Shown: positions 1 to 7,408, counted from the first letter of the stretch. The stretch is 7,961 nt of DNA from Bacteroidota bacterium (GCA_021793635.1 JAJYSI010000138.1:1-7961); one strand, 5' to 3'. Notes: generated from the letters alone by a model not told the origin. Numbers and translations are program-made.

Positions 1-964
1 CAGAATTTATACCGTCCGCCTCGGCACTAAAGTTGGTAATTATTCTGTGTCGAAGAGTCGGTATCATTGCAAATTTAACATCGTCAATATTCGGTGTAAA
101 TCTTCCTTCAATTACAGCCTTGGTTTTAGCTGCCATAATTAGATACTGAGAAGCGCGGGGTCCGGCTCCCCAATTAATCCAATTTTTCACATACTGTGGT
201 GCAGTTGTTCCGTTCGGTCTGGTCTTATTTACTATTGTTACGGCATACTCAATTACATTTTCTGCAACGGGTACCTTTCTTACAAGGTTTTGAAATCCGA
301 TTAATTCTCCGGCGTTAATTACTTTGGAAAGCTCCGGCAAATATTCGCTAGTGGTTGATTGAACAATTTTTACTTCTTCGTTAAAAGAAGGATAATCAAG
401 CCAGAGATTAAACATAAAACGATCAAGCTGAGCTTCAGGTAAAGGGTAAGTTCCTTCCTGCTCGATTGGATTTTGTGTTGCAAGCACAAAAAAAGGTTCT
501 TCAAGTGTATATGTTGTTCCAGCAGTTGTAACTTTATGCTCCTGCATTGCTTCAAGAAGAGCAGATTGAGTTTTAGGGGGGGTTCTATTTATCTCATCGG
601 CTAAAACGACGTTAGCAAAAATGGGCCCAGGTATAAATCTAAAATTTCTTTTTTTAGAGAGTGGGTCTTCTTCGACCAGCTCCGTTCCGGTTATATCACT
701 CGGCATTAAATCGGGTGTAAACTGAATTCTGCTAAAACTTAAATGCATCACTTCGGCAAGAGTTTTTATAAGCAAAGTTTTTGCAAGCCCCGGTACACCA
801 ACGAGCAAACAATGACCTCGGGAAAGAAGTGAAATTAGAAGTTGGTCTATTATTTTATCTTGACCAATAATTACTTTTCCAATTTCCTTTTTAATATTTA
901 TTACTGTATCACTAAGTTTTTCTACTAACTGAACATCATTTGCCGGAACTTCGCTAAGTTTCAA
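1..964 (-). CDS. moxR: MoxR-family AAA+ ATPase, C-terminus cut by window edge
   Basis: A cytoplasmic AAA+ ATPase of the MoxR family; members act as chaperone-like ATPases that activate or insert metal-binding VWA proteins, commonly encoded beside bat and DUF58 genes. I read 321 codons. Visible motifs are Walker A GVPGLAKT (residues 56-63), Walker B VVLADE followed by INRTPPKTQ (about 119-132), sensor 1 LATQNP (161-166), the LDRF arginine-finger region (180-183) and sensor 2 GPRAS (268-272). The family usually runs to roughly 320-335 residues, so only a short C-terminal tail is missing. The start is TTG at 964: an in-frame stop lies five codons upstream, no ATG fits, and AGGAA sits just before it. 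The sequence preceding the P-loop (VIIGQDKII) fits the usual family N-terminus. It follows the surA-like gene after 40 bp and is probably in that operon. Partner genes, if present, lie off the left edge. Family assignment is secure; the specific role is unknown. Confidence 0.93.
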   Translation of the reverse strand, partial: MKLSEVPANDVQLVEKLSDTVINIKKEIGKVIIGQDKIIDQLLISLLSRGHCLLVGVPGLAKTLLIKTLAEVMHLSFSRIQFTPDLMPSDITGTELVEEDPLSKKRNFRFIPGPIFANVVLADEINRTPPKTQSALLEAMQEHKVTTAGTTYTLEEPFFVLATQNPIEQEGTYPLPEAQLDRFMFNLWLDYPSFNEEVKIVQSTTSEYLPELSKVINAGELIGFQNLVRKVPVAENVIEYAVTIVNKTRPNGTTAPQYVKNWINWGAGPRASQYLIMAAKTKAVIEGRFTPNIDDVKFAMIPTLRHRIITNFSAEADGINS

Positions 965-1004
965 TTGAATTTCCTTTTAATTTTTGATCCACTTATCCAA
1001 AAAA

Positions 1005-2276
1005 TTATAACAATATTTTCCAATAAATTTTATCTTTCAACTCATTTACCCATTTATCATATTCTTTCTGCTTCTTCTCTTGATCTGCAAGCTTTTGAAT
1101 ATCGTTATAGTCGGTAGCAAGACTTGCTACGTGCTGCGGAATTTTTTTCTCAAGAAGTACAATATGGTAACCATAATTTCCTTTACCGTAATCTACACGC
1201 TTCGGAAAGCTGATTTCTCCCGATTTAAGCTTCGATACTATATCAAGCATTGAAGGGTCTAGTTGATTCAAATAGAAAGTACCAAGATCGCCACCAAACG
1301 GAGCTGATTCCTTATCATCGCTGTATTTTTTAGCATAATAGCTGAAAGTGCTGTCACCTTTAACAATGCTGTCTCGAATACTACTTAGAAATTCTATAGC
1401 GCTTAAATCTGCCTGATCGCCTTTTTTAATTTTTATTAAAATATGTCGTACGTGAATTTTGTCTCCGCGTTTGGCGATCATTTGTATGATATGAAATCCA
1501 ACAGGTGACTCAACAACATCTGAAATTTGTCCTGGTTTTAATTCAAAAGCTGCAGCTTCAAATTGAGGATAGAAGACTCCTTTACCTACCCAACCGAGGT
1601 CTCCACCATCAGAAGCGCTTCCAGGGTCTTCGGAATATTTTTTAGCCATTTCGGCAAAGTCAGCCCCGTGCTTTATCGAATCTAAAATTGCTTCGGCTTT
1701 CTTTCTGTAAACTTCTTTCATTTGTTCCGTTGCAATTGGAATTTTGAATATATGCGCAATCTTAACTTTTTCAGGAATAATTCCTATACTGTCTTTATAT
1801 GTGTTGAAGAACTTTTGGACTTCAAGTGAGGTTGCCTCAACGTTCCCGAATTTCTTTTCCTCTAATTTCTGCACCATCAATTGTTTCCTGACAGGACCTT
1901 CGAGTTCTCTCTTAATTTTCTCTTCACTCATGCCATATATTTGCTCAACTTTTTCTTTTGAACCGTATTGCTGTTCAAAATATTGTAACTGGTAATTTAC
2001 GCGTGCATTTACCTCGTCATCCGTGACAGTAATTGAATCAAGCAGGGTTTGCGCATAAGCAAGCTTATCGTCAATCATAGTATTCAAAACCTGTTTTTCT
2101 AAGCCGGGTGTTGAAGGATCGATTTTCTTTTGAGCAGCAAGTACCTTTACCTGGTAATCAACTTCGCTTTTTAGAATTATTTCGTTATCTACAATAGCGG
2201 CAATTTTATCAACTACTTCCTGCGAATAAATATTTATTGCTGCAATGAACAAAATTAAAATGATCTTAAATTTCAT
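1005..2276 (-). CDS. surA: SurA-like periplasmic chaperone with two parvulin PPIase domains
   Basis: A 423-residue exported peptidyl-prolyl isomerase and chaperone, close in length to E. coli SurA (428). A signal peptide covers residues 1-18 (two Lys, a hydrophobic stretch, then IYS before Gln19), giving a soluble periplasmic protein. The SurA N-terminal chaperone domain begins at VVDKIAAIVDNEIILKSEV (21-39) and extends to about 165. Parvulin domain 1 spans about 170-268, with the HIF histidine (175), YSEDPGSASDGGDLGW (214-229) and GFHII (260-264). Parvulin domain 2 spans about 275-377, with RHIL (277-280), YSDD, GGDLG (328-332) and GYHIV (369-373). A short C-terminal helix follows. Both domains keep the paired histidines of active parvulins. 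The ATG start has AGGAG at 2281-2285, overlapping the stop codon of the preceding gene, so the two are translationally linked. By analogy with SurA it should escort unfolded outer-membrane proteins. Strict orthology to SurA, rather than another two-domain PPIase, is likely but unproven. Confidence 0.9.
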   Translation of the reverse strand: MKFKIILILFIAAINIYSQEVVDKIAAIVDNEIILKSEVDYQVKVLAAQKKIDPSTPGLEKQVLNTMIDDKLAYAQTLLDSITVTDDEVNARVNYQLQYFEQQYGSKEKVEQIYGMSEEKIKRELEGPVRKQLMVQKLEEKKFGNVEATSLEVQKFFNTYKDSIGIIPEKVKIAHIFKIPIATEQMKEVYRKKAEAILDSIKHGADFAEMAKKYSEDPGSASDGGDLGWVGKGVFYPQFEAAAFELKPGQISDVVESPVGFHIIQMIAKRGDKIHVRHILIKIKKGDQADLSAIEFLSSIRDSIVKGDSTFSYYAKKYSDDKESAPFGGDLGTFYLNQLDPSMLDIVSKLKSGEISFPKRVDYGKGNYGYHIVLLEKKIPQHVASLATDYNDIQKLADQEKKQKEYDKWVNELKDKIYWKILL

Positions 2277-2280
2277 CTGA

Positions 2281-2285
2281 CTCCT
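2281..2285 (-). promoter_or_regulatory. Shine-Dalgarno AGGAG of the surA-like gene, overlapping the upstream stop
   Basis: AGGAG on the minus strand lies four bases before the ATG at 2276 and shares two bases (A and G) with the TAG stop (2286-2284) of the preceding lipoprotein gene. Ribosomes ending the upstream gene therefore stop on top of the next initiation site, which favours coupled translation of the two proteins and supports this ATG as the true start. Confidence 0.7.
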
Positions 2286-3108
2286 AATTTTTAACTTCTA
2301 TATCGTTATTTGAATAAATATCTTTTACGTAGCTTTGTAAAAAATTATTTTTCATTTCAGCCACGAATCGTTTTTCTACTTCGGGTTTTATTACTTCATA
2401 AGGAGGCACTGCACCTTTGTCAAATTTTTGCAACTCCTGAATTACCATATAGTGTCCCGATTGATAGTTTAATACTATACTAACCTCCTGCGGATTCAAT
2501 TGTGAGACAATTCTTTGAAGCGATACGGGTTGAATTTGATAATCGTTCAATAATACTTCATTTTGAACTTTAATGATTGAAGAATCGGTCTTGAATATAT
2601 TTAAAGCCTTTTCCCAATCACTGTCAAAAAGTAAAGAACGAAACTTAATGGCTTTGTCTTCATTGTTAAAGTCAGCGAAGTTTAAGTAATAGGTACTATA
2701 AAAAAAAGCAAATTCATTTTGATGCTTTGAATAATAATTTTCAACTTCTTTAGGATCGTAAGTTGGCTTTTCTTCATTGTAGTATTTTTCAAGAAATAAA
2801 GAAATTGCCAATTCTTTTTTTGAATTTTCCAGTAGACTGTCGAACATGCTTTCTTTTAGGATACCGCTCTTAACGGCTTCCTGGTATAATACTTCTCTGT
2901 TGATCCAGTTTCTGATAATTTCTTCCCTATAGAAATTTTTAGCACCATAACTACCCATCAATGAAGAAAGTTGCTCCTTAGTTAAATAAGAATTGTTTAC
3001 TCGTGCAACAAAATCTTTTTTAACTTTTTCTTTCCCGCAGCCGAATAAAATAATAGATGCAAAAAGAAATAGGGCAGTTATTTTAATTTTGTTTAAATGC
3101 TTTATCAA
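2284..3108 (-). CDS. SurA-type lipoprotein with decayed parvulin domain
   Basis: A 274-residue predicted lipoprotein. Its signal peptide has a hydrophobic core at about 9-22 and a lipobox LFGC with the acylated Cys at 24; no run of acidic residues follows, so the periplasmic face of a membrane is likely. From about 31 it has a SurA/PpiC-type N-terminal helical region (FVARVNNSYLTKEQL, then INREVLYQEA at 69-78). Residues 134-228 have the length and secondary-structure rhythm of a parvulin domain, but the signatures are lost: YYLNF replaces the usual HIL strand, no GGDLG loop is visible, and SGHYMVIQEL (217-226) replaces GYHII. It therefore probably lacks isomerase activity and acts as a holdase or partner of its neighbours; this is inference. 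The only fitting start is TTG at 3108, inside the end of the upstream gene (26-bp overlap), with no clear Shine-Dalgarno, which suggests translational coupling. A stop lies about 15 codons further upstream with no ATG between. Confidence 0.82.
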   Translation of the reverse strand: MIKHLNKIKITALFLFASIILFGCGKEKVKKDFVARVNNSYLTKEQLSSLMGSYGAKNFYREEIIRNWINREVLYQEAVKSGILKESMFDSLLENSKKELAISLFLEKYYNEEKPTYDPKEVENYYSKHQNEFAFFYSTYYLNFADFNNEDKAIKFRSLLFDSDWEKALNIFKTDSSIIKVQNEVLLNDYQIQPVSLQRIVSQLNPQEVSIVLNYQSGHYMVIQELQKFDKGAVPPYEVIKPEVEKRFVAEMKNNFLQSYVKDIYSNNDIEVKN

Positions 3109-5053
3109 GTTCGTTATAGAAAATTTTTGGTTTATACAATTCTCTTAAACTATTAATATAATTATCTTCCAATTTTTTGCTTTCCGCATCCTGGTATGCG
3201 CCCGCAGCTTCAGCTTTGGCTTCATCAAAAGTTTTAATGTGCGATGGCTCTTTTCCTATTAAGGAAACAATTGAATAACCGCCATTTGATTCAAAGACAT
3301 TTGAATAGTCGCCGGGCTTCTTTAATGAATTAGCTACTGAAGCAAGCTGGGATGAATTTATATCCTGGTATCCCATAACACCTTTTAATTTTTTATATTC
3401 GGGTTGTTCGGTGTACATGCCTGCAAGCGAATCGAAGTTTGCGCCCTGTTTTAGGAGATCATAATAATGATGAATAAGAGAATCCGATGTAGAAAATAGT
3501 TCCGCAAAATTAACTTTGTCTACTGTGCGGTAATTATCTTTAGTCGCGAGATAAAATTTGTAGAGGTCTGTAGAATCAACTTTTACTTTATTCCAAACTT
3601 CATCCTGCTGCAGCCTAAAAATATAGATACCGTCACGGTAATTCTTCATTAACGCAGAGAAATTTTTATCGGTTTTATCAAGATTCATAGCATCTTCTTC
3701 AAGTACAATATCGCCGCTTATTTTTTCAAGAGCTTCAGATAATAAACCGGGGTTAACAGGTCTGTTTAATAAACCCTGTTTTGAATTCATCCTTTTCCAG
3801 AAATCTCCTATGTTTTCGTATTTTCCTGCGTATGTAAAAAGAGTTAATGTATCATCCATTGCAGGCATTGGTTGACCAACCTTAGAAGTATCCGCGTGCT
3901 TTACTAAATATTCAAAATTACTTTGATTTACAACAAAATTATATTCTCTTTTCAGTTTTGCGACAAGACTGTCATATTCATCCTGGTACCGGGTTTTCTG
4001 AAAAATCTTTTTTAGATTTTCTTTATCTTCTTCAAACGTTGGAGATGGTTTTATACCGGTCAATTTTATAATATGGTAACCATATTGGGTTTTAACTATC
4101 CCGGATATATCTCCTATTTTTTTTAGATTAAAAGCTGCTTCTGCGAATGGCTTAATCATCATCCTCATACCGAAATAACCCAGATCACCACCTCGAGTTC
4201 TGGATCCGGGATCGTCCGAATATTTTTTAGCAAGTTCTTCAAAATTTCCGCCGTGGTTCAATTGATACATAACAGTATCAATTTTTGCTAACGCCCGCGC
4301 CGAATCAATTTTCCCGGTAGAGTCTGCAAAGCTTGCAAGAATGTGGCTTGCACGAATTTCAGGAATTCTTATCCTTTTGTTTGTAACTTTTATAATATGA
4401 TACCCATAAGGCGATTTTACCACTTGAGGATAAACCTGTCCCGGCTCTGTAGCATAAACTGCATCTTCAAACTGATATGGGAGCTCGCCGGCAGTAACAT
4501 AATAAATATCTCCGCCATCGTTGCGGGAGTACATATCCTGAGAATATTTCTTTGCCATTTCCTCAAAGTTTGCACCGTTTTTTATGCTGTCTAAAACTTC
4601 ATTTGCCAAAATACGAGCATGACCCCAACCGGATGAGTCAGGTCGAAACATTATGTGGCTAACACGATACTCATATTTCCTTCTATTATATAATTCTTTT
4701 ATTCCAGGATCAACTATTTGCTTTTCTAAAATATAGCTGACACCTACTTTTATTTTATAATCTGCCAACTCAGCATTTGTAGTAGAGTCGTGTTGAAAAC
4801 CTCTTATATATGCATCTCTCAATTTCATTCTAAAATCAACATAAAGGTTAAGAAAGTTTTCTAATTTAGATAGGCTGTCTTTTTTTGCAATGTCATATCC
4901 GCCAACGTTATTAGCATAGGCATCTTCGAAATCTTTCATTGTAACTTTTTGATCCCCGAATTTAGCCAAAACAATTTGCGAATGTTCAGGCGCGCAGGAA
5001 ACGAATAAAAGCATTAAAGCAAGCGAAAGAAAAGCTGTAATCCGTAAAAGCAT
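3083..5053 (-). CDS. Multidomain parvulin-type peptidyl-prolyl isomerase lipoprotein
   Basis: A 656-residue predicted lipoprotein peptidyl-prolyl isomerase of the periplasm. The signal peptide is hydrophobic at 5-18 and ends in FVSC, with Cys20 as the likely acylation site (Phe at -3 is slightly off consensus). A SurA/PpiC-type N-terminal region (VLAKFGDQKVTMKDFEDAY, 28-46) runs to about 125. Parvulin domain 1 spans about 129-226, with VSHIMF (131-136), YSQD, GGD (180-182) and GYHII (217-221). Parvulin domain 2 spans about 233-333, with ASHIL (235-239), YSDDPGSRTRGGDLGYF (279-294... loop) and GYHII (325-329). A long middle region (340-505) has no motif I recognise. A third parvulin-like region at about 512-600 keeps KQGANFDSLA, MGY and GGYSIVSL but lacks both histidines. 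The ATG has AGGAGAT (5067-5061) seven bases upstream. It heads the chaperone cluster and overlaps the next gene by 26 bp. It probably folds or escorts exported proteins; substrates are unknown. Confidence 0.9.
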   Translation of the reverse strand: MLLRITAFLSLALMLLFVSCAPEHSQIVLAKFGDQKVTMKDFEDAYANNVGGYDIAKKDSLSKLENFLNLYVDFRMKLRDAYIRGFQHDSTTNAELADYKIKVGVSYILEKQIVDPGIKELYNRRKYEYRVSHIMFRPDSSGWGHARILANEVLDSIKNGANFEEMAKKYSQDMYSRNDGGDIYYVTAGELPYQFEDAVYATEPGQVYPQVVKSPYGYHIIKVTNKRIRIPEIRASHILASFADSTGKIDSARALAKIDTVMYQLNHGGNFEELAKKYSDDPGSRTRGGDLGYFGMRMMIKPFAEAAFNLKKIGDISGIVKTQYGYHIIKLTGIKPSPTFEEDKENLKKIFQKTRYQDEYDSLVAKLKREYNFVVNQSNFEYLVKHADTSKVGQPMPAMDDTLTLFTYAGKYENIGDFWKRMNSKQGLLNRPVNPGLLSEALEKISGDIVLEEDAMNLDKTDKNFSALMKNYRDGIYIFRLQQDEVWNKVKVDSTDLYKFYLATKDNYRTVDKVNFAELFSTSDSLIHHYYDLLKQGANFDSLAGMYTEQPEYKKLKGVMGYQDINSSQLASVANSLKKPGDYSNVFESNGGYSIVSLIGKEPSHIKTFDEAKAEAAGAYQDAESKKLEDNYINSLRELYKPKIFYNELDKAFKQN

Positions 5054-5060
5054 TTAAAGT

Positions 5061-5067
5061 ATCTCCT
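5061..5067 (-). promoter_or_regulatory. Strong Shine-Dalgarno AGGAGAT of the 656-residue PPIase
   Basis: AGGAGAT on the minus strand, seven bases before the ATG at 5053. It is the longest match to the anti-Shine-Dalgarno sequence noticed in the window and fixes the start of the first chaperone gene. By contrast, the metG and 274-residue lipoprotein starts have little or none. Confidence 0.7.
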
Positions 5068-5118
5068 ATAAATTAAGTTTGTGCAAAATTTAACTGACAA
5101 TTTTAGTTATTGAGTCTT

Positions 5119-5154
5119 TGAAAATCAAGGTAATTGAATTCAATTTAGATTTCA
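5119..5154. repeat. Inverted repeat with perfect 14-bp palindrome between metG and the PPIase gene
   Basis: The core AATTGAATTCAATT (5132-5145) equals its own reverse complement. It is flanked by a second imperfect arm, TGAAAATC (5119-5126) against GATTTCA (5148-5154), so an extended hairpin with internal loops is possible in the metG transcript, starting 11 bases after the metG stop. The stem is almost entirely A-T and no U-run follows it on the minus strand, so it does not look like a standard intrinsic terminator. It could be a regulator site, an RNA 3'-end structure, or chance in AT-rich DNA. Confidence 0.35.
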
Positions 5155-5164
5155 TTCCGGGCGT

Positions 5165-7207
5165 TTACTTTACCCTCGTTCCGTTTTTTACACTGCTATT
5201 AGTTGAAAGTACATTTAGGTTTCCATTTTCATCCTCGACTGCTAAAACCATACCCTTAGATTCGAATCCCATTAACTTTGCCGGTTTTAAATTAGCAACA
5301 ATAATTACTTTCTTACCAATGATTTCTTCCGGTTTGTAGCTCTTAGCAATTCCGGCAATAACCTGCCGTTCTTCATTTTCAAGTTTTACTAAAAGTTTCA
5401 AAAGTTTTTCACTCTTTTCTAACTTTTCGGCGCTGATTACTTCGGCTACCTTTAATTTTATTCTCATGAAATCGTCAATAGTTACAATTTCATCGGGTAC
5501 ATTTTCAGTTTTGTTCTCAGTCTTATTTAATTTTTCCATTTGCTTTTCAATAACTTCATCTTCGATTTTGGGGAAAATAATTTCCGGTTGATTTAGATTA
5601 TGACCAGGTTTCAAATTTTCGTTACCGCAGCGCCCCCACTCCGTTTTTTTTGAATTCAAAATGCTAAACACCTTTTCAGAAGAAAAGGGAACAACAGGCG
5701 ACATTAACTCAGCTAAAGTATAAATAGCCTGCAGACAAACATATAGAGTAGCGCTGCATTTATCTTTATCTGATTTGATCGTTTTCCAGGGTTCAGAGTC
5801 GTTAAAATATTTATTGCCGGCTCTTGCAAGATTCATGATCTCTAAAACGCCGTCGCGTATTTTATATCCTTCAAAAAGAGTTGATATCTTTGATGGATAT
5901 TCGGAAATAAGGTTCAGCATTTCAGTATCTATATTTCCCAATTTCCCTTTTGCAGGGACTTTACCTTCAAAATGTTTATGAACAAAAGTTAAAGAGCGGT
6001 TAATAAAATTACCCAGAATATCTGCCAGCTCGCTGTTGTTCCTTAGTTGAAATTCCTTCCAGTAAAAATCTGTGTCTCGTGTTTCGGGAAGGTTGGCTGC
6101 AAGTGTATATCTCAACGGATCAGCAGGAAAGATTTTTAAGAAATCGGCAACGCTAATTCCCCAGTTTCTGCTTTTAGAAAATTTCTTACCTTCAAAGTTT
6201 AGAAACTCGTTTGCGGGGACATTTTGTGGCAAAACATATTTATCTTTGCTGCCGTCATTCCAAGCCATAAGCATTGACGGAAAAATAATGCAATGAAATA
6301 CGACATTATCTTTTCCAATAAAAGCTACATATTTTGTTTTTTCGTCTAACCAATAATCTTTCCATAAGCTCATGTTACCCAATTTCTCCGAGAGTTCCTT
6401 GGTCGATGAAATATATCCCAGAACTGCTTCAAACCATACATAAAGCACTTTTCCGTCTGCAGAATCAATTGGAACTTTTATTCCCCAATCAAGGTCTCTT
6501 GTTACCGCCCTATCTTCCAAGCCATCCTTAAACCAGCTTCTACAATATTGCAGCACATTTTCTTTCCACCCGAATTTTTCATCCATTTCTTTTACATAAT
6601 CTTCAAGCCGCTTTTGATAATTCCCAAGCGGGAAATACCAATGGGATGTTTCTTTAATTACAGGTGTTTCCCCCGTAATTTTGCTTTTAGGATTTTTAAG
6701 TTCATGAGGTTGATATAATGCTCCGCAGTTCTCACACTCATCGCTTCTTGCTTCTTCAAAACCGCAATTAGGGCATGTTCCTTCGACATACCTGTCCGGT
6801 AAAAACATTTTTGCTTTATTATCATAAAACTGCATTGATTTTTTTTCTTTCAATATTCCCATATTATAATATTGAAGGAAAAATTCCTTTCCGGTTTCAT
6901 GATGTATCGGCAGACTTGTGCGGGAATAATTATCGAAGCTTATGCCGAATTTTTCAAAAGCTTCTTTGTTTTGATTATGATATCGATTAATTATTTCCTG
7001 AGGTTTGACGCCTTCTTTATCAGCCGTGATTGTTATCGGGACTCCATGCTCATCTGAGCCGCAGATAAAAATTATATTGCTTCCTTTTAATCGTTGATAA
7101 CGAACGTAAATGTCAGCGGGTAAATAAGCTCCGCTTAAATGACCAAGATGAATAGGTCCATTAGCATACGGAAGCGCTGCAGTTACAAGAATTTTCTCTT
7201 TGACCAA
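5165..7207 (-). CDS. metG: Methionyl-tRNA synthetase (MetRS)
   Basis: Cytoplasmic class I aminoacyl-tRNA synthetase that attaches methionine to elongator and initiator tRNA-Met using ATP. The 680 residues match the E. coli enzyme (677). The Rossmann catalytic core carries the HIGH motif as HLGH (20-23, after PYANGPI) and the KMSKS motif as KFSKS (342-346). The inserted zinc knuckle has four cysteines in two CxxC pairs (145, 148, 158, 161), the same numbering as I recall for E. coli. The helical anticodon-binding domain has N400 and R404 in GNFINRS and W474 in SEPW, matching the CAU-reading residues of the family. The C-terminal tRNA-binding (EMAPII/Trbp111-like) OB-fold covers about 574-680 after a polar Lys/Glu/Asn linker. 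The start is TTG at 7207: an upstream in-frame stop leaves no ATG, and this start gives the expected MVKEKILVTAALPYANG N-terminus. The Shine-Dalgarno is weak. It is first of five same-strand genes and ends 111 bp before the PPIase cluster. Confidence 0.98.
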   Translation of the reverse strand: MVKEKILVTAALPYANGPIHLGHLSGAYLPADIYVRYQRLKGSNIIFICGSDEHGVPITITADKEGVKPQEIINRYHNQNKEAFEKFGISFDNYSRTSLPIHHETGKEFFLQYYNMGILKEKKSMQFYDNKAKMFLPDRYVEGTCPNCGFEEARSDECENCGALYQPHELKNPKSKITGETPVIKETSHWYFPLGNYQKRLEDYVKEMDEKFGWKENVLQYCRSWFKDGLEDRAVTRDLDWGIKVPIDSADGKVLYVWFEAVLGYISSTKELSEKLGNMSLWKDYWLDEKTKYVAFIGKDNVVFHCIIFPSMLMAWNDGSKDKYVLPQNVPANEFLNFEGKKFSKSRNWGISVADFLKIFPADPLRYTLAANLPETRDTDFYWKEFQLRNNSELADILGNFINRSLTFVHKHFEGKVPAKGKLGNIDTEMLNLISEYPSKISTLFEGYKIRDGVLEIMNLARAGNKYFNDSEPWKTIKSDKDKCSATLYVCLQAIYTLAELMSPVVPFSSEKVFSILNSKKTEWGRCGNENLKPGHNLNQPEIIFPKIEDEVIEKQMEKLNKTENKTENVPDEIVTIDDFMRIKLKVAEVISAEKLEKSEKLLKLLVKLENEERQVIAGIAKSYKPEEIIGKKVIIVANLKPAKLMGFESKGMVLAVEDENGNLNVLSTNSSVKNGTRVK

Positions 7208-7239
7208 ATTGTACTCAATAATTTTGAAATTTTACCTTC

Positions 7240-7247
7240 TAAATATA
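7240..7247 (-). promoter_or_regulatory. Candidate -7 promoter element for metG
   Basis: TATATTTA on the minus strand fits TAnnTTTG except for the last base and lies 33 bp upstream of the TTG start, which would give a short leader of roughly 25 bases. No convincing -33 TTG is present and the sequence is AT-rich, so chance is a real alternative. Confidence 0.22.
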
Positions 7248-7312
7248 CGTATTTTTTAAGTATCCACTATATGAGATAAATTCTAAGATAAAGCCCACCA
7301 TTCAGAATTGAC

Positions 7313-7335
7313 CGGTAATTTTCTATAATTCACCG
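7313..7335. repeat. Imperfect inverted repeat in the divergent spacer
   Basis: CGGTAATT (7313-7320) and AATTCACCG (7327-7335) pair with one bulged C around a six-base loop (TTCTAT). This is the most GC-containing dyad in the spacer. It may be an operator-type site or a weak hairpin. There is no T-run, so a terminator is unlikely. Short dyads like this also occur by chance. Confidence 0.25.
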
Positions 7336-7408
7336 ATTTCCTGTTCCTGTTTATGATCATATCTTATAAATTTCAGATAAGAAATTAATAGCAATAAAGT
7401 AAACTGAA

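Larger units (their letters stand above)
7208..7408. other. AT-rich divergent intergenic region between metG and plus-strand genes
   Basis: A 201-bp spacer from which metG is transcribed leftward and the small ORF rightward, so it should hold promoters for both directions. I see only weak candidates: TATATTTA on the minus strand (7247-7240) and TAAATTTC on the plus strand (7367-7374). Each matches seven of eight positions of the Bacteroidota -7 element TAnnTTTG, but neither has a clear TTG element upstream. An imperfect inverted repeat lies at 7313-7335. I see no tRNA, no T-box-like leader for metG and no coding potential. Confidence 0.5.

Noticed and set aside
370..555. 61-residue minus-strand ORF inside moxR
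   Set aside because: It is an alternate frame of the MoxR ATPase, whose Walker A, Walker B and sensor motifs are all read in the other frame.
1744..1995. Plus-strand ORF opposite the surA-like gene
   Set aside because: Antisense shadow of a well-supported coding region, with no ribosome site or recognisable domain.
4343..4594. Plus-strand ORF opposite the 656-residue PPIase
   Set aside because: Antisense shadow of parvulin domain 1; the protein sequence has no family pattern.
5119..5154. Intrinsic terminator after metG
   Set aside because: The dyad has almost no GC pairs and no T-run follows it on the minus strand.
5118..5339. Plus-strand ORF overlapping the metG 3' end
   Set aside because: Mostly antisense to the tRNA-binding domain of MetRS, and no domain is recognised.
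5775..7057. Five further plus-strand ORFs opposite metG
   Set aside because: All are antisense to conserved MetRS motifs and look like frame shadows.
7208..7408. T-box or other riboswitch leader upstream of metG
   Set aside because: The candidate leader is short and AT-rich, and I could not find a T-box-like conserved sequence or a specifier stem.
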